From assembly GCA_023663915.1 (NCBI GenBank), contig JAMPGN010000227.1:1-6656 (forward strand): a stretch of 6,656 nt of DNA, given 5' to 3'. A program made the position numbers and the translations under genes. This DNA is from Eubacterium sp. (lineage in GTDB: Bacteria; Bacillota_A; Clostridia; Lachnospirales; Lachnospiraceae). Below are positions 1 to 6,656 of the stretch, piece after piece. A model generated the notes under the pieces. It saw only the letters and a list, made by a program, of their open reading frames with translations. It was not told the DNA's origin and did not search any database. Position 1 is the stretch's first letter. Every line of letters starts with the position of its first letter.

Positions 1-2
1 TT

Positions 3-143
3 TCAGGGTTGATGACACAGAGTATTTCGGTGGCAATTTGTGGTGTTGCGTACTGTTGGCTGCTGAAAAAGGGAAAAACCCTTTGGAATCCGATTATTGT
101 TCATGCGGGTTATGATATGCTGTGTGTTTTGTTCATCGGATGA
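3..143 (+). CDS. C-terminal fragment of a probable CPBP-family membrane protease
   Basis: This is the last 46 codons of a gene that begins before the window; it reads open from base 3 to a TGA at 141-143. The fragment has a hydrophobic stretch (about residues 7-21, SISVAICGVAYCWLL), a basic turn (KKGKT), then WNPIIVHAGYDML and a hydrophobic end. A short basic loop followed by 'l-w-p-I-I-x-H-a-x-x-D/N' resembles the last conserved motif of the CPBP (CAAX protease and bacteriocin-processing, Abi) family, in which the His and the Asn/Asp four residues later are part of the metal-site motifs; here these would be H34 and D38 of the fragment. Members are multi-pass membrane proteins, some of them proteases that cleave prenylated or peptide substrates; the substrate here cannot be told. 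The earlier EExxxR and FxxxH motifs lie outside the window, so the assignment rests on one motif. It ends 72 bases before recG on the same strand and may be co-transcribed with it. Confidence 0.6.
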   Translation, partial: SGLMTQSISVAICGVAYCWLLKKGKTLWNPIIVHAGYDMLCVLFIG

Positions 144-201
144 AACAAATTCAGATTTTAAGCAGTGGGGAACACTTTTCCGAAAAGGGAGAAATTTATT
201 T

Positions 202-206
202 GGAGA
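202..206 (+). promoter_or_regulatory. Ribosome binding site that fixes the recG start
   Basis: GGAGA lies 9 bases before the ATG at 216. The only longer in-frame option, a GTG at 165, has no purine-rich site in front of it and would add 17 basic residues that do not look like a RecG N-terminus. This supports the ATG at 216. Confidence 0.7.
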
Positions 207-215
207 CGAGAACGT

Positions 216-2264
216 ATGGAAATTACGGCGCTTAAGGGGATTGGAGAGAAGACGGCGAAGTTGTTTTATAAACTTGGGATCAGTACGGCGGAAGAGCTGA
301 CTTATTATTATCCGAGGGATTATGAATATTTCTCTGCGCCTGTCCGTCTGGAAGAGGCGCAGGCTGAGACCCTTGTTGCGGTTTCGGGGCGTGTCTGTGG
401 GAATATTGCTACAAGGCATGTGAGGGGCTTGAGCATCACTTCGTTTGATGTTGCCTGCATGGATGGCGGCGTTTTGCATATGACTTATTTTAATATGCCA
501 TATCTCAAGAACAGTTTAAAACGAGATGTGCAGTATATTTTCCGGGGCAGTCTGCAGGTTAAGGGAAAACGGTATGTGATGGAACAGGCGAAAATGTATA
601 AGCCACAAGAGTATGCGGCAATGGTCGATCGTATGCTGCCGCGTTATTCCACCACGAAAGGATTGAGCAACAACGCGATCACGAAAGCTGTAAAACAGGC
701 GATCAGCGTGACGGATCTTTCCGAGGACTATCTTCCGGAAGAGATACGTAAAAGCAATGATTTTTATACGCTTGAAGAATCCGTCCGTCAGATGCATTTC
801 CCGGATAACCGGGAATCGCTGATAAAGGCAAGAGAACGGTTGGTTTTTGATGAATTTTTGCTTTTCATTCTGATGGTGCGTAGGATGAAGGAGGCAAATC
901 AGGAAATACCGAACCGCTGCCCGATGATTGAAGTCGCGGAAACCGGACGGCTTTTGGAGGCTCTTCCCTATAAGCTGACAAATGCACAGCTAAGAGTCTG
1001 GCGGGAGATTCAGTCCGATCTGACTTCGGAACGCACGATGAATCGTCTGATACAGGGAGACGTGGGTTCCGGCAAGACGATTCTTGCCTTTCTTGCATTG
1101 CTCATGTGTGTCGCCAACGGGTATCAGGGGGCTATGATGGCTCCGACGGAAGTCTTGGCGGCACAGCACTTTGAAACGCTTGTGCAGATGCAGAAACAGT
1201 ATCATCTTCCGATCCGTCCCGTACTGCTGACCGGTTCGACTCCCGCCAAGGAGCGGCGGACTATTTATGCACAGATTGAGAGCGGCGAGGCAAATATCAT
1301 TCTCGGCACCCATGCGCTCATACAGGATAAAGTGGTCTACCACAATTTGGCGCTTGTGATTACAGATGAACAGCACCGTTTCGGGGTGAGACAGCGGGAA
1401 AGCCTCGCACAGAAAGGCAATACCGTGCATGTGCTCGTCATGAGCGCCACGCCGATTCCAAGGACGCTGGCAATCATTTTATACGGCGATCTTCACATAT
1501 CCGTATTGGACGAACTCCCGGCGAACCGTCTGCCGATCAAAAACTGTGTGGTAAACACTTCGTACCGCGAGACAGCTTACCGTTTTATCGAAAAAGAAGT
1601 GTCTGCGGGGCGGCAGGTGTATATTATCTGCCCTATGGTCGAAGAGGGCGAGACGGACGAGCTGGAAAACGTCGTCTCCTACACCGCGAAACTCAAAGGA
1701 ATCTTAAACCCTGCTATCCAAATAGCATCACTTCACGGCAAGATGAAGCCGGCAGAGAAAAACCGCATTATGGAGTCCTTTGCCTCCCATAAGATCGATG
1801 TGCTGGTGTCTACCACCGTGATTGAAGTCGGAATCAATGTTCCCAACGCCACGGTCATGATGGTGGAGAACGCGGAACGCTTCGGGCTTGCGCAGCTTCA
1901 TCAGCTTCGTGGGCGCGTGGGGCGCGGCGATGCGCAGTCTTACTGTATTTTTATGAGTAAATCACCCAAACCGGAGACCATGGCGAGACTCAAGATTTTG
2001 AACGAGTCCAACGACGGCTTCTACATAGCGTCGCAGGATCTGAAATTGCGGGGACCGGGCGATCTGTTCGGCATCCGGCAGAGCGGCGCTCTTTGCTTTG
2101 CGCTGGGCAATATCTATCAAGATGCTGGCATATTACAGAAAGCCAGCGAATGGGCGGATCGGATTTTGGAACAGGATGCGTCGCTTAGCGGCGTGCAATA
2201 CGCTTCTTTGAGAAGGCATTTGGAACAAGCTGCAATAAATGAGGTTGACTTTAGAACTATCTGA
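216..2264 (+). CDS. recG: ATP-dependent DNA helicase RecG
   Basis: RecG is a monomeric superfamily 2 double-stranded DNA translocase that regresses stalled replication forks and branch-migrates Holliday junctions, D-loops and R-loops. The 682-residue protein has the family's usual length and order. An N-terminal segment with LKGIGEKTAKLFYKLGI (residues 6-22) and YYYPRDY (30-36) leads into the OB-fold wedge domain (about 50-150), which has the FNMPY element at 92-96. The helicase core has Walker A GDVGSGKT (281-288), the Walker B box DEQHR (384-388), motif III MSATPIPRT (409-417), and motif VI QLRGRVGRG (563-571). The C-terminal TRG region follows at about 596-624 (DGFYIASQDLKLRGPGD), which couples ATP use to translocation. 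All motifs are intact. The start is chosen at ATG 216 because of the Shine-Dalgarno match and family length. It sits 72 bases after the CPBP-like gene and 62 before degV. GC content varies inside the gene, lower at the 5' end than in the helicase core. Confidence 0.97.
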   Translation: MEITALKGIGEKTAKLFYKLGISTAEELTYYYPRDYEYFSAPVRLEEAQAETLVAVSGRVCGNIATRHVRGLSITSFDVACMDGGVLHMTYFNMPYLKNSLKRDVQYIFRGSLQVKGKRYVMEQAKMYKPQEYAAMVDRMLPRYSTTKGLSNNAITKAVKQAISVTDLSEDYLPEEIRKSNDFYTLEESVRQMHFPDNRESLIKARERLVFDEFLLFILMVRRMKEANQEIPNRCPMIEVAETGRLLEALPYKLTNAQLRVWREIQSDLTSERTMNRLIQGDVGSGKTILAFLALLMCVANGYQGAMMAPTEVLAAQHFETLVQMQKQYHLPIRPVLLTGSTPAKERRTIYAQIESGEANIILGTHALIQDKVVYHNLALVITDEQHRFGVRQRESLAQKGNTVHVLVMSATPIPRTLAIILYGDLHISVLDELPANRLPIKNCVVNTSYRETAYRFIEKEVSAGRQVYIICPMVEEGETDELENVVSYTAKLKGILNPAIQIASLHGKMKPAEKNRIMESFASHKIDVLVSTTVIEVGINVPNATVMMVENAERFGLAQLHQLRGRVGRGDAQSYCIFMSKSPKPETMARLKILNESNDGFYIASQDLKLRGPGDLFGIRQSGALCFALGNIYQDAGILQKASEWADRILEQDASLSGVQYASLRRHLEQAAINEVDFRTI

Positions 2265-2273
2265 AAGTAATAT
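2245..2273 (+). promoter_or_regulatory. Candidate sigma-A promoter for degV, at the recG 3' end
   Basis: TTGACT (2245-2250, five of six matches to TTGACA) is followed after exactly 17 bases by TAATAT (2268-2273, four of six matches to TATAAT). Transcription would start near 2280, about 47 bases before the degV ATG. The -35 box lies inside the last codons of recG. It could serve as an internal promoter for degV-miaB-mutS. The -10 box is only moderate and the region is AT-rich, so a chance match is possible. Confidence 0.35.
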
Positions 2274-2314
2274 GGATAGGTAGGTATTTTTATATATTAT
2301 TACGGATAGGGAGA
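2271..2314 (+). repeat. Imperfect direct repeat in the recG-degV gap
   Basis: TATGGATAGGTAGG (2271-2284) and TACGGATAGGGAGA (2301-2314) match at 11 of 14 positions and share an exact GGATAGG core, with a period of 30 bases. The second copy contains the degV ribosome binding site. The first copy overlaps the end of the candidate -10 box and the predicted transcription start. It could be a protein-binding repeat or just two similar purine-rich stretches. Confidence 0.3.
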
Positions 2315-2315
2315 G
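2308..2315 (+). promoter_or_regulatory. Ribosome binding site of degV
   Basis: AGGGAGAG ends 11 bases before the ATG at 2327, slightly far but acceptable. A second purine-rich stretch, GAGAAG, lies closer to the start (about 2318-2323). Confidence 0.5.
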
Positions 2316-2326
2316 ACGAGAAGAAT

Positions 2327-3190
2327 ATGGCAAAGAAAATTGCAATCGTCACTGACAGCAACAGTGGCATTACTCAGACACAGGCAAAAGAGAGGGGACT
2401 GTACGTACTTCCTATGCCCTTTATGATCGACAATGAAACGTTTTATGAAGATATCACACTGACACAGGATGAGTTTTACCGTCGATTGGCGGAGGGCGCG
2501 AATGTTGTCACCAGCCAGCCAGCGCCGGACTCCGTCATGAAAATGTGGGACGAACTGCTGCAGGATTATGACGAGATCGTGCACATTCCGATGTCAAGCG
2601 GTCTGAGCGGTTCCTGCCAGAGTGCCATCATGCTGGCGGAAGATTACGACAACAAAGTCCAAGTTGTAAATAACCAGAGAATATCGGTCACGCAGCGGCA
2701 GTCTGCCCTTGATGCGCTCCAACTGGCAGAACGCGGCATGGACGCAAAACAGATTAAAGATTTTCTGGAAGAAGATAAATTTAATTCCAGTATTTATATC
2801 ATGCTGGACACGCTTTATTATCTGAAAAAAGGTGGCAGGATCACTCCTGCGGCGGCTGCGCTCGGCACGATTTTGAAACTCAAACCGGTATTGCAGATTC
2901 AGGGTGACAAACTGGACGCTTTCGCAAAGGCAAGAACCGTTTCACAGGGTAAATCCATTATGATCAATGCCATCCGTAACGATATGGAGAAACGTTTCGG
3001 CGGCGCAAGCAGTGATAATATCTGGCTGGAGATCGCTTATACATACGATCTCAATGCTGCAACGCAGCTGAAAGAAGAGGTGCAGGCGCAATTTCCAGAC
3101 TTTGATATTAATATGGACCCGTTATCCTTAAGCGTCGCGTGCCATATAGGACCCGGCGCATTGGCGGTTGCTTGTTGTAAAAAAATATGA
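2327..3190 (+). CDS. DegV-family fatty-acid-binding protein (FakB-like)
   Basis: DegV proteins bind a fatty acid in a buried tunnel. The characterised members, FakB1 and FakB2, present it to the kinase FakA, which makes acyl-phosphate for phospholipid synthesis. The 287 residues are full length for the family. Family motifs seen in order: IVTDSNSGI (8-16) near the N-terminus; TSQPAP (62-67) and HIPMSSGLSGS (86-96), which form the site for the fatty-acid carboxylate, with T62 and S94 in the positions expected of the binding Thr and Ser; LYYLKKGGRI (163-172); LGTILKLKPVLQI (179-191); and CHIGPGALAV (272-281) at the C-terminus. There is no signal peptide, so it should be cytosolic. The segment VVNNQRISVTQRQ (113-125) replaces the more usual 'vDS' style sequence of that region. 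The position after recG fits the known tendency of fatty-acid-kinase genes to lie near recG in Firmicutes, but no fakA is visible here. Lipid preference and partner are unknown, so no gene symbol is given. Confidence 0.93.
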   Translation: MAKKIAIVTDSNSGITQTQAKERGLYVLPMPFMIDNETFYEDITLTQDEFYRRLAEGANVVTSQPAPDSVMKMWDELLQDYDEIVHIPMSSGLSGSCQSAIMLAEDYDNKVQVVNNQRISVTQRQSALDALQLAERGMDAKQIKDFLEEDKFNSSIYIMLDTLYYLKKGGRITPAAAALGTILKLKPVLQIQGDKLDAFAKARTVSQGKSIMINAIRNDMEKRFGGASSDNIWLEIAYTYDLNAATQLKEEVQAQFPDFDINMDPLSLSVACHIGPGALAVACCKKI

Positions 3191-3230
3191 CATTGAGCAG
3201 TCCCAGAACAATAAGACATTAACGAAAACA

Positions 3231-3237
3231 GTGAGAG
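3231..3237 (+). promoter_or_regulatory. Weak ribosome binding site chosen for miaB
   Basis: GTGAGAG ends 5 bases before the ATG at 3243. It is a modest match, but better than anything before the upstream TTG at 3168, which lies inside the degV coding region. Confidence 0.4.
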
Positions 3238-3242
3238 ATGGT

Positions 3243-4670
3243 ATGACACAGTATACATCCACAAACGATAATGAAGAATCCGCATTACAGAAAGAATATA
3301 TGCAAAAAGCCGCTTCCTACGTGGCAGATTTAGAGGCGCAGATCGGACATAAACCTTTATGTTGTGTGACTACGTTTGGGTGCCAGATGAATGCCAGAGA
3401 TTCCGAGAAACTTTTAGGCATTCTGACGCAGATCGGATATACGCCGACGGATCGTGAGGAGGAAGCGGATTTTGTCATTTATAACACTTGCACGGTGAGG
3501 GATAACGCCAATCAGCGTGTCTATGGCAGATTGGGATTCCTCAACAGCTTAAAACGTAAGAAACCGCATCTTAGAATCGCCCTGTGCGGCTGCATGATGC
3601 AGGAAAACGCTGTGATCGAAAAGATCAAGAAGAGCTACCGCTTCGTGGATCTGATTTTTGGAACGCACAATATTTTTAAATTTGCAGAGCTTCTCGTGAC
3701 GATGTTTGAAAATCACGAGATGATAATCGATATCTGGCAGGAGACAGACCAGATTGTGGAAGACTTACCGATAAACCGTAAATATCCTTACAAATCAGGA
3801 ATCAACATCATGTTCGGATGCAACAATTTCTGCAGTTATTGTATCGTGCCGTATGTGAGAGGGCGCGAGCGGAGCAGAGATCCAAAGGACATCTTAAGGG
3901 AGATTGAACGTCTCGTAGCGGACGGTGTGATAGAGGTTATGCTGCTCGGACAGAATGTCAATTCTTATGGTAAGAATCTGGAGAATCCGATTTCGTTTGC
4001 ACAGCTTTTGCAAGAAGTGGAGCAGATCGAGGGATTGAAGCGTATCCGTTTTATGACCTCGAATCCGAAAGATTTATCCGATGAACTGATCGACGTCATG
4101 AAAAATTCGGATAAAATATGCCGACACCTGCATCTTCCGATTCAGGCGGGCTCCGACAGAATCCTGCAGGCGATGAACCGTCGCTATACGAAGGCGCAGT
4201 ATCTTACTCTAGTCAATAAAATAAAAACGGCAATGCCGGACATCGCCATCACAACGGATATCATCGTCGGTTTCCCTGGCGAGACGTTAGACGATGTGGA
4301 AGAGACGATCGACGTGGTTCGCAAGGTTCAATACGATAACGCTTTTACGTTTATTTATTCTAAGAGAACCGGCACTCCGGCGGCGGCAATGGAGAACCAG
4401 GTTCCGGAAGAAGTCGTCAAGGAAGGCTTTGACCAGCTTCTCAAGGTAGTTCAGGATACCGCGAGAATGCGGGCGGCGCTTTTACAGGGGAAAACCATGG
4501 AAGCTCTGGTGGAAGAGGTCAACGAACAGGACAGCTCGCTTATGACCGGACGGCTGTCCAACAACATGCTGGTTCACTTTCCGGCGGATCAGTCGATGAT
4601 CGGCAAACTGGTCAAGGTATCCCTCGATACCTGCCATGGATTCTATTATACGGGTCATGTAGTTAGCTAG
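3243..4670 (+). CDS. miaB: tRNA-2-methylthio-N6-dimethylallyladenosine synthase MiaB
   Basis: MiaB is a radical-SAM methylthiotransferase that converts i6A37 to ms2i6A37 in tRNAs reading codons that begin with U, acting after MiaA. The 475-residue protein has the complete three-domain layout. The UPF0004 domain carries the three cysteines for the auxiliary [4Fe-4S] cluster in GCQMN (C47), NTCTVR (C83) and CGCMMQ (C117). The radical-SAM domain has CNNFCSYC (C193, C197, C200) followed by IVPYVRGRERSR, the signature separating MiaB-type enzymes; later LLGQNVNSYG and HLPIQAGSD are also typical. A TRAM RNA-binding domain fills about residues 413-475. About 40 residues precede the first cysteine motif, a longer lead than in E. 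coli MiaB but known in Firmicutes. The ATG at 3243 is preferred; a TTG at 3168 would overlap degV by 23 bases and give 500 residues, and GTG 3231 and ATG 3300 are other in-frame options. The gene lies 52 bases after degV and 62 before mutS. Confidence 0.96.
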   Translation: MTQYTSTNDNEESALQKEYMQKAASYVADLEAQIGHKPLCCVTTFGCQMNARDSEKLLGILTQIGYTPTDREEEADFVIYNTCTVRDNANQRVYGRLGFLNSLKRKKPHLRIALCGCMMQENAVIEKIKKSYRFVDLIFGTHNIFKFAELLVTMFENHEMIIDIWQETDQIVEDLPINRKYPYKSGINIMFGCNNFCSYCIVPYVRGRERSRDPKDILREIERLVADGVIEVMLLGQNVNSYGKNLENPISFAQLLQEVEQIEGLKRIRFMTSNPKDLSDELIDVMKNSDKICRHLHLPIQAGSDRILQAMNRRYTKAQYLTLVNKIKTAMPDIAITTDIIVGFPGETLDDVEETIDVVRKVQYDNAFTFIYSKRTGTPAAAMENQVPEEVVKEGFDQLLKVVQDTARMRAALLQGKTMEALVEEVNEQDSSLMTGRLSNNMLVHFPADQSMIGKLVKVSLDTCHGFYYTGHVVS

Positions 4671-4714
4671 GCACATAATTCCATTTCGGGTTACGATAAA
4701 TTTAGGAAAATACA

Positions 4715-4723
4715 GAAAGACGG
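4715..4723 (+). promoter_or_regulatory. Poor ribosome binding site of mutS
   Basis: The best candidate, GAAAGACGG, ends 9 bases before the ATG at 4733 and has little resemblance to AGGAGG. A better-looking AGGAAAA at about 4704-4710 is too far away (over 20 bases). Translation may depend on a weak site in an AU-rich leader. Confidence 0.3.
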
Positions 4724-4732
4724 TTAATATAA

Positions 4733-6656
4733 ATGGCAGAACTCACTCCCATGATGCAGCAATATCTGGAAACAAAAAAGGAATACCAAGATTGTATTCT
4801 TATGTATCGTCTGGGCGATTTTTACGAGATGTTTTACGAGGACGCGCTGGTAGCTTCCAAGGATTTAGAGATCACCCTGACCGGCAAAAACTGCGGACAG
4901 GAAGAAAAAGCGCCGATGTGCGGCGTACCGCACCATGCCTTGGAAGGCTATCTGAATAAACTGGTATCCAAGGGACACAAAGTTGCCATCTGTGAGCAGA
5001 TGGAAGACCCCAAGCTCACGAAAGGCATCGTCAAGCGCGAAGTCGTACGTATCGTCACGCCCGGCACGAATTTAAATGTTCAGGCGCTTGAAGAGACCAA
5101 AAACAATTATCTCATGTGCGTTGTCTATTTCCCCGGCAAAACAGGCATTTCCGTAGCGGATGTCACCACGGGGGACTATTATCTGACGGAAGTGGAAGAT
5201 ATCCGCAAATTACAGGACGAAGTCAACAAATACGAACCTTCTGAAATTATCTGCAACGAGCCGTTTCTCGTCAGCGGTTATGATACCGACGACTTGAAGA
5301 ACCGCATGGGTGTCACGATCTTTTCCCTTGCACCCCACTATTTTGACGAAGAGGGCTGTCGCAAAAGCCTGATGGGACATTTCCATGTCAACACACTGTC
5401 GGGGCTAGGCATCGAGGATTTCCCGACGGGATTGATCGCCGCAGGCGCGCTTTTACAGTATTTGTACGAGACACAGAAGACTTCCCTCGTGCATTTTACG
5501 CATATCTATCCGTATCTGACGAGCAAATATATGCTTCTTGACAGTTCCACAAGACGCAATCTGGAGCTGACGGAGACGCTTCGCGAGAAACAGAAGAAAG
5601 GGTCTCTTTTAGGCGTGCTCGACAAGACGAGAACGGCTATGGGAGCGCGTCTTCTACGTAAATATATGGAACAGCCACTGATTGACAAGGAAAAGATGGA
5701 GATGCGCCTCGATGCGGTAGAATCGCTTTGCAAAAAAAGCGTGGACAGAGACGAACTTCGCGAATACTTAAATGCGATCTACGATCTGGAACGCCTGCTT
5801 GGCAAAGTGAGTTATAAGACCGCAAATCCAAGGGATCTGATTGCTCTTCGTAATTCCCTTGCCATGCTCCCGTCCATCAAGACCGTTTTAAGCGACCTAG
5901 ATGCGCCGCTTTTGATCCGAATCAACGAGCACATTGACGATTTGGAAGATATTTACGACCTGATTGACCATTCCATTATCGAAGAGCCGCCCATTTCTAT
6001 TCGGGACGGCGGTATCATCAAGGAAGGCTTTGACGGCACGATCGATTCTTTGCGGAATGCCAAGACTGACGGCAAGAACTGGCTGGCGGCACTGGAAGAG
6101 GAAGACCGTGAGCGCACGGGCATCAAGAATCTGCGCATCAAATACAACAAAGTGTTCGGCTATTATTTTGAAGTGACCAACTCTTATAAAAACCTTGTCC
6201 CGGAAGATTATATCCGCAAGCAGACGCTTGCCAACGCGGAACGCTACACAACGCCGCGCTTGAAGGAATTGGAAGATTCCATTTTAAATGCGGAAGACAA
6301 GTTATCCACTTTGGAATATGATATGTTCTGTGAGGTCCGCGACGCGATCACCGCACAGATGGAGCGCATTCAGCGGACAGCGCGGGCAGTTGCGCAGTTG
6401 GATGTGTTTACTTCATTATCCTATGTGGCGGAACGCAATCAATATGTGCGCCCCTCACTCAATGAAAAGGGCATCATCGACATCAAGGATGGGCGGCATC
6501 CTGTAGTCGAGCAGATGTTAAATAACGATATGTTTATCTCGAACGATACCTATCTGGACAACCGTAAACATTGCATTGCGGTGATTACGGGGCCGAATAT
6601 GGCTGGTAAATCTACCTATATGCGCCAGACGGCTCTAATCGTCCTGATGGCTCAGA
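4733..6656 (+). CDS. mutS: DNA mismatch repair protein MutS, N-terminal three quarters (cut by window end)
   Basis: MutS binds base mismatches and small loops as a dimer and, on ATP binding, becomes a sliding clamp that recruits MutL. The reading frame is open from ATG 4733 to the window edge: 641 complete codons of a protein usually near 850-890 residues. Visible parts, in order: TPMMQQYLETKK (5-16); the mismatch-reading motif GDFYEMF (28-34), where F30 and E32 are the Phe-x-Glu pair that stacks on and contacts the mispaired base; VTPGT (108-112) closing domain I; the connector domain (about 115-255); the core start LDSSTRRNLEL (269-279) and MGARLLRKYMEQPL (303-316); the clamp region with NKVFGYYFEVTNSY (472-485); DGRHPVVE just before domain V; and Walker A GPNMAGKST (620-628). 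Walker B, the ABC signature and the dimerisation helix-turn-helix lie beyond the window. This is the MutS1 repair type, since domain I is present (MutS2 lacks it). It follows miaB, a known pairing; mutL is expected next. Confidence 0.96.
   Translation, partial: MAELTPMMQQYLETKKEYQDCILMYRLGDFYEMFYEDALVASKDLEITLTGKNCGQEEKAPMCGVPHHALEGYLNKLVSKGHKVAICEQMEDPKLTKGIVKREVVRIVTPGTNLNVQALEETKNNYLMCVVYFPGKTGISVADVTTGDYYLTEVEDIRKLQDEVNKYEPSEIICNEPFLVSGYDTDDLKNRMGVTIFSLAPHYFDEEGCRKSLMGHFHVNTLSGLGIEDFPTGLIAAGALLQYLYETQKTSLVHFTHIYPYLTSKYMLLDSSTRRNLELTETLREKQKKGSLLGVLDKTRTAMGARLLRKYMEQPLIDKEKMEMRLDAVESLCKKSVDRDELREYLNAIYDLERLLGKVSYKTANPRDLIALRNSLAMLPSIKTVLSDLDAPLLIRINEHIDDLEDIYDLIDHSIIEEPPISIRDGGIIKEGFDGTIDSLRNAKTDGKNWLAALEEEDRERTGIKNLRIKYNKVFGYYFEVTNSYKNLVPEDYIRKQTLANAERYTTPRLKELEDSILNAEDKLSTLEYDMFCEVRDAITAQMERIQRTARAVAQLDVFTSLSYVAERNQYVRPSLNEKGIIDIKDGRHPVVEQMLNNDMFISNDTYLDNRKHCIAVITGPNMAGKSTYMRQTALIVLMAQ

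Noticed and set aside
175..187. Short palindrome CTTTTCCGAAAAG before recG
   Set aside because: Six-base arms with a one-base centre cannot form a terminator hairpin, and it does not match the Firmicutes LexA box pattern. It is likely chance.
3..479. Open frame of 158 codons on the - strand at the left edge
   Set aside because: It lies opposite the CPBP-like tail and the recG start, both of which have clear family motifs. Its translation has no recognisable motif and looks like a reverse-strand shadow.
990..1430. Open frame of 146 codons on the - strand inside recG
   Set aside because: It covers the most conserved helicase motifs of recG on the other strand and has no recognisable protein features.
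2267..2302. GTAATA and TATTAC arms around the recG-degV gap as a terminator
   Set aside because: Six A/T-rich pairs with a 24-base loop and no following T run are too weak for an intrinsic terminator.
3193..3222. TTGAGC and CATTAA as a promoter for miaB
   Set aside because: The -10 box matches only three of six consensus bases, so it is not distinguishable from background.
5964..6506. Two short + strand open frames (5964-6176 and 6288-6506) within mutS
   Set aside because: Both are out of frame with the conserved MutS core and clamp coding sequence and lack protein-like motifs.

Overview
The window looks like a piece of a Firmicutes chromosome, most likely from class Clostridia and perhaps Lachnospiraceae. 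The reasons are the gene order recG, degV, miaB, mutS, the protein sequence style (for example the DegV core and the MiaB N-terminal extension), and a moderate GC content that varies along the window. The taxonomic call is an inference from gene content, not from a marker gene. All supported genes lie on the + strand, and together they fill almost the whole window.

Layout. Bases 3-143 are the last 46 codons of a membrane protein that resembles the C-terminus of a CPBP (CAAX protease/bacteriocin-processing) family protein. After a 72-base gap comes a complete recG (216-2264), the branch-migrating helicase. A 62-base gap follows, holding a candidate promoter and a near-direct repeat, and then a complete DegV-family fatty-acid-binding protein (2327-3190). 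After 52 bases comes a complete miaB (3243-4670), the tRNA methylthiotransferase. After another 62 bases mutS starts (4733); it is cut by the window end just after its Walker A motif.

How the genes relate. RecG and MutS both act on DNA: RecG remodels stalled forks and recombination intermediates, and MutS recognises mismatches. MiaB modifies A37 of tRNAs that read UNN codons, and miaB-mutS-mutL-miaA clustering is a known arrangement in bacteria, so mutL and miaA may lie just beyond the right edge. DegV proteins are the lipid-carrying FakB subunits of fatty acid kinase; the partner gene (fakA, DAK domain) often lies near recG in Firmicutes but is not in this window. The short same-strand gaps and the absence of any recognisable terminator suggest one co-transcribed housekeeping block, possibly with an internal promoter before degV.

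No RNA gene, mobile element, CRISPR array or large repeat was seen, and no gene-free stretch exceeds about 75 bases. I found no sign of an undescribed system; this is an ordinary core-genome region with a few minor points worth checking.
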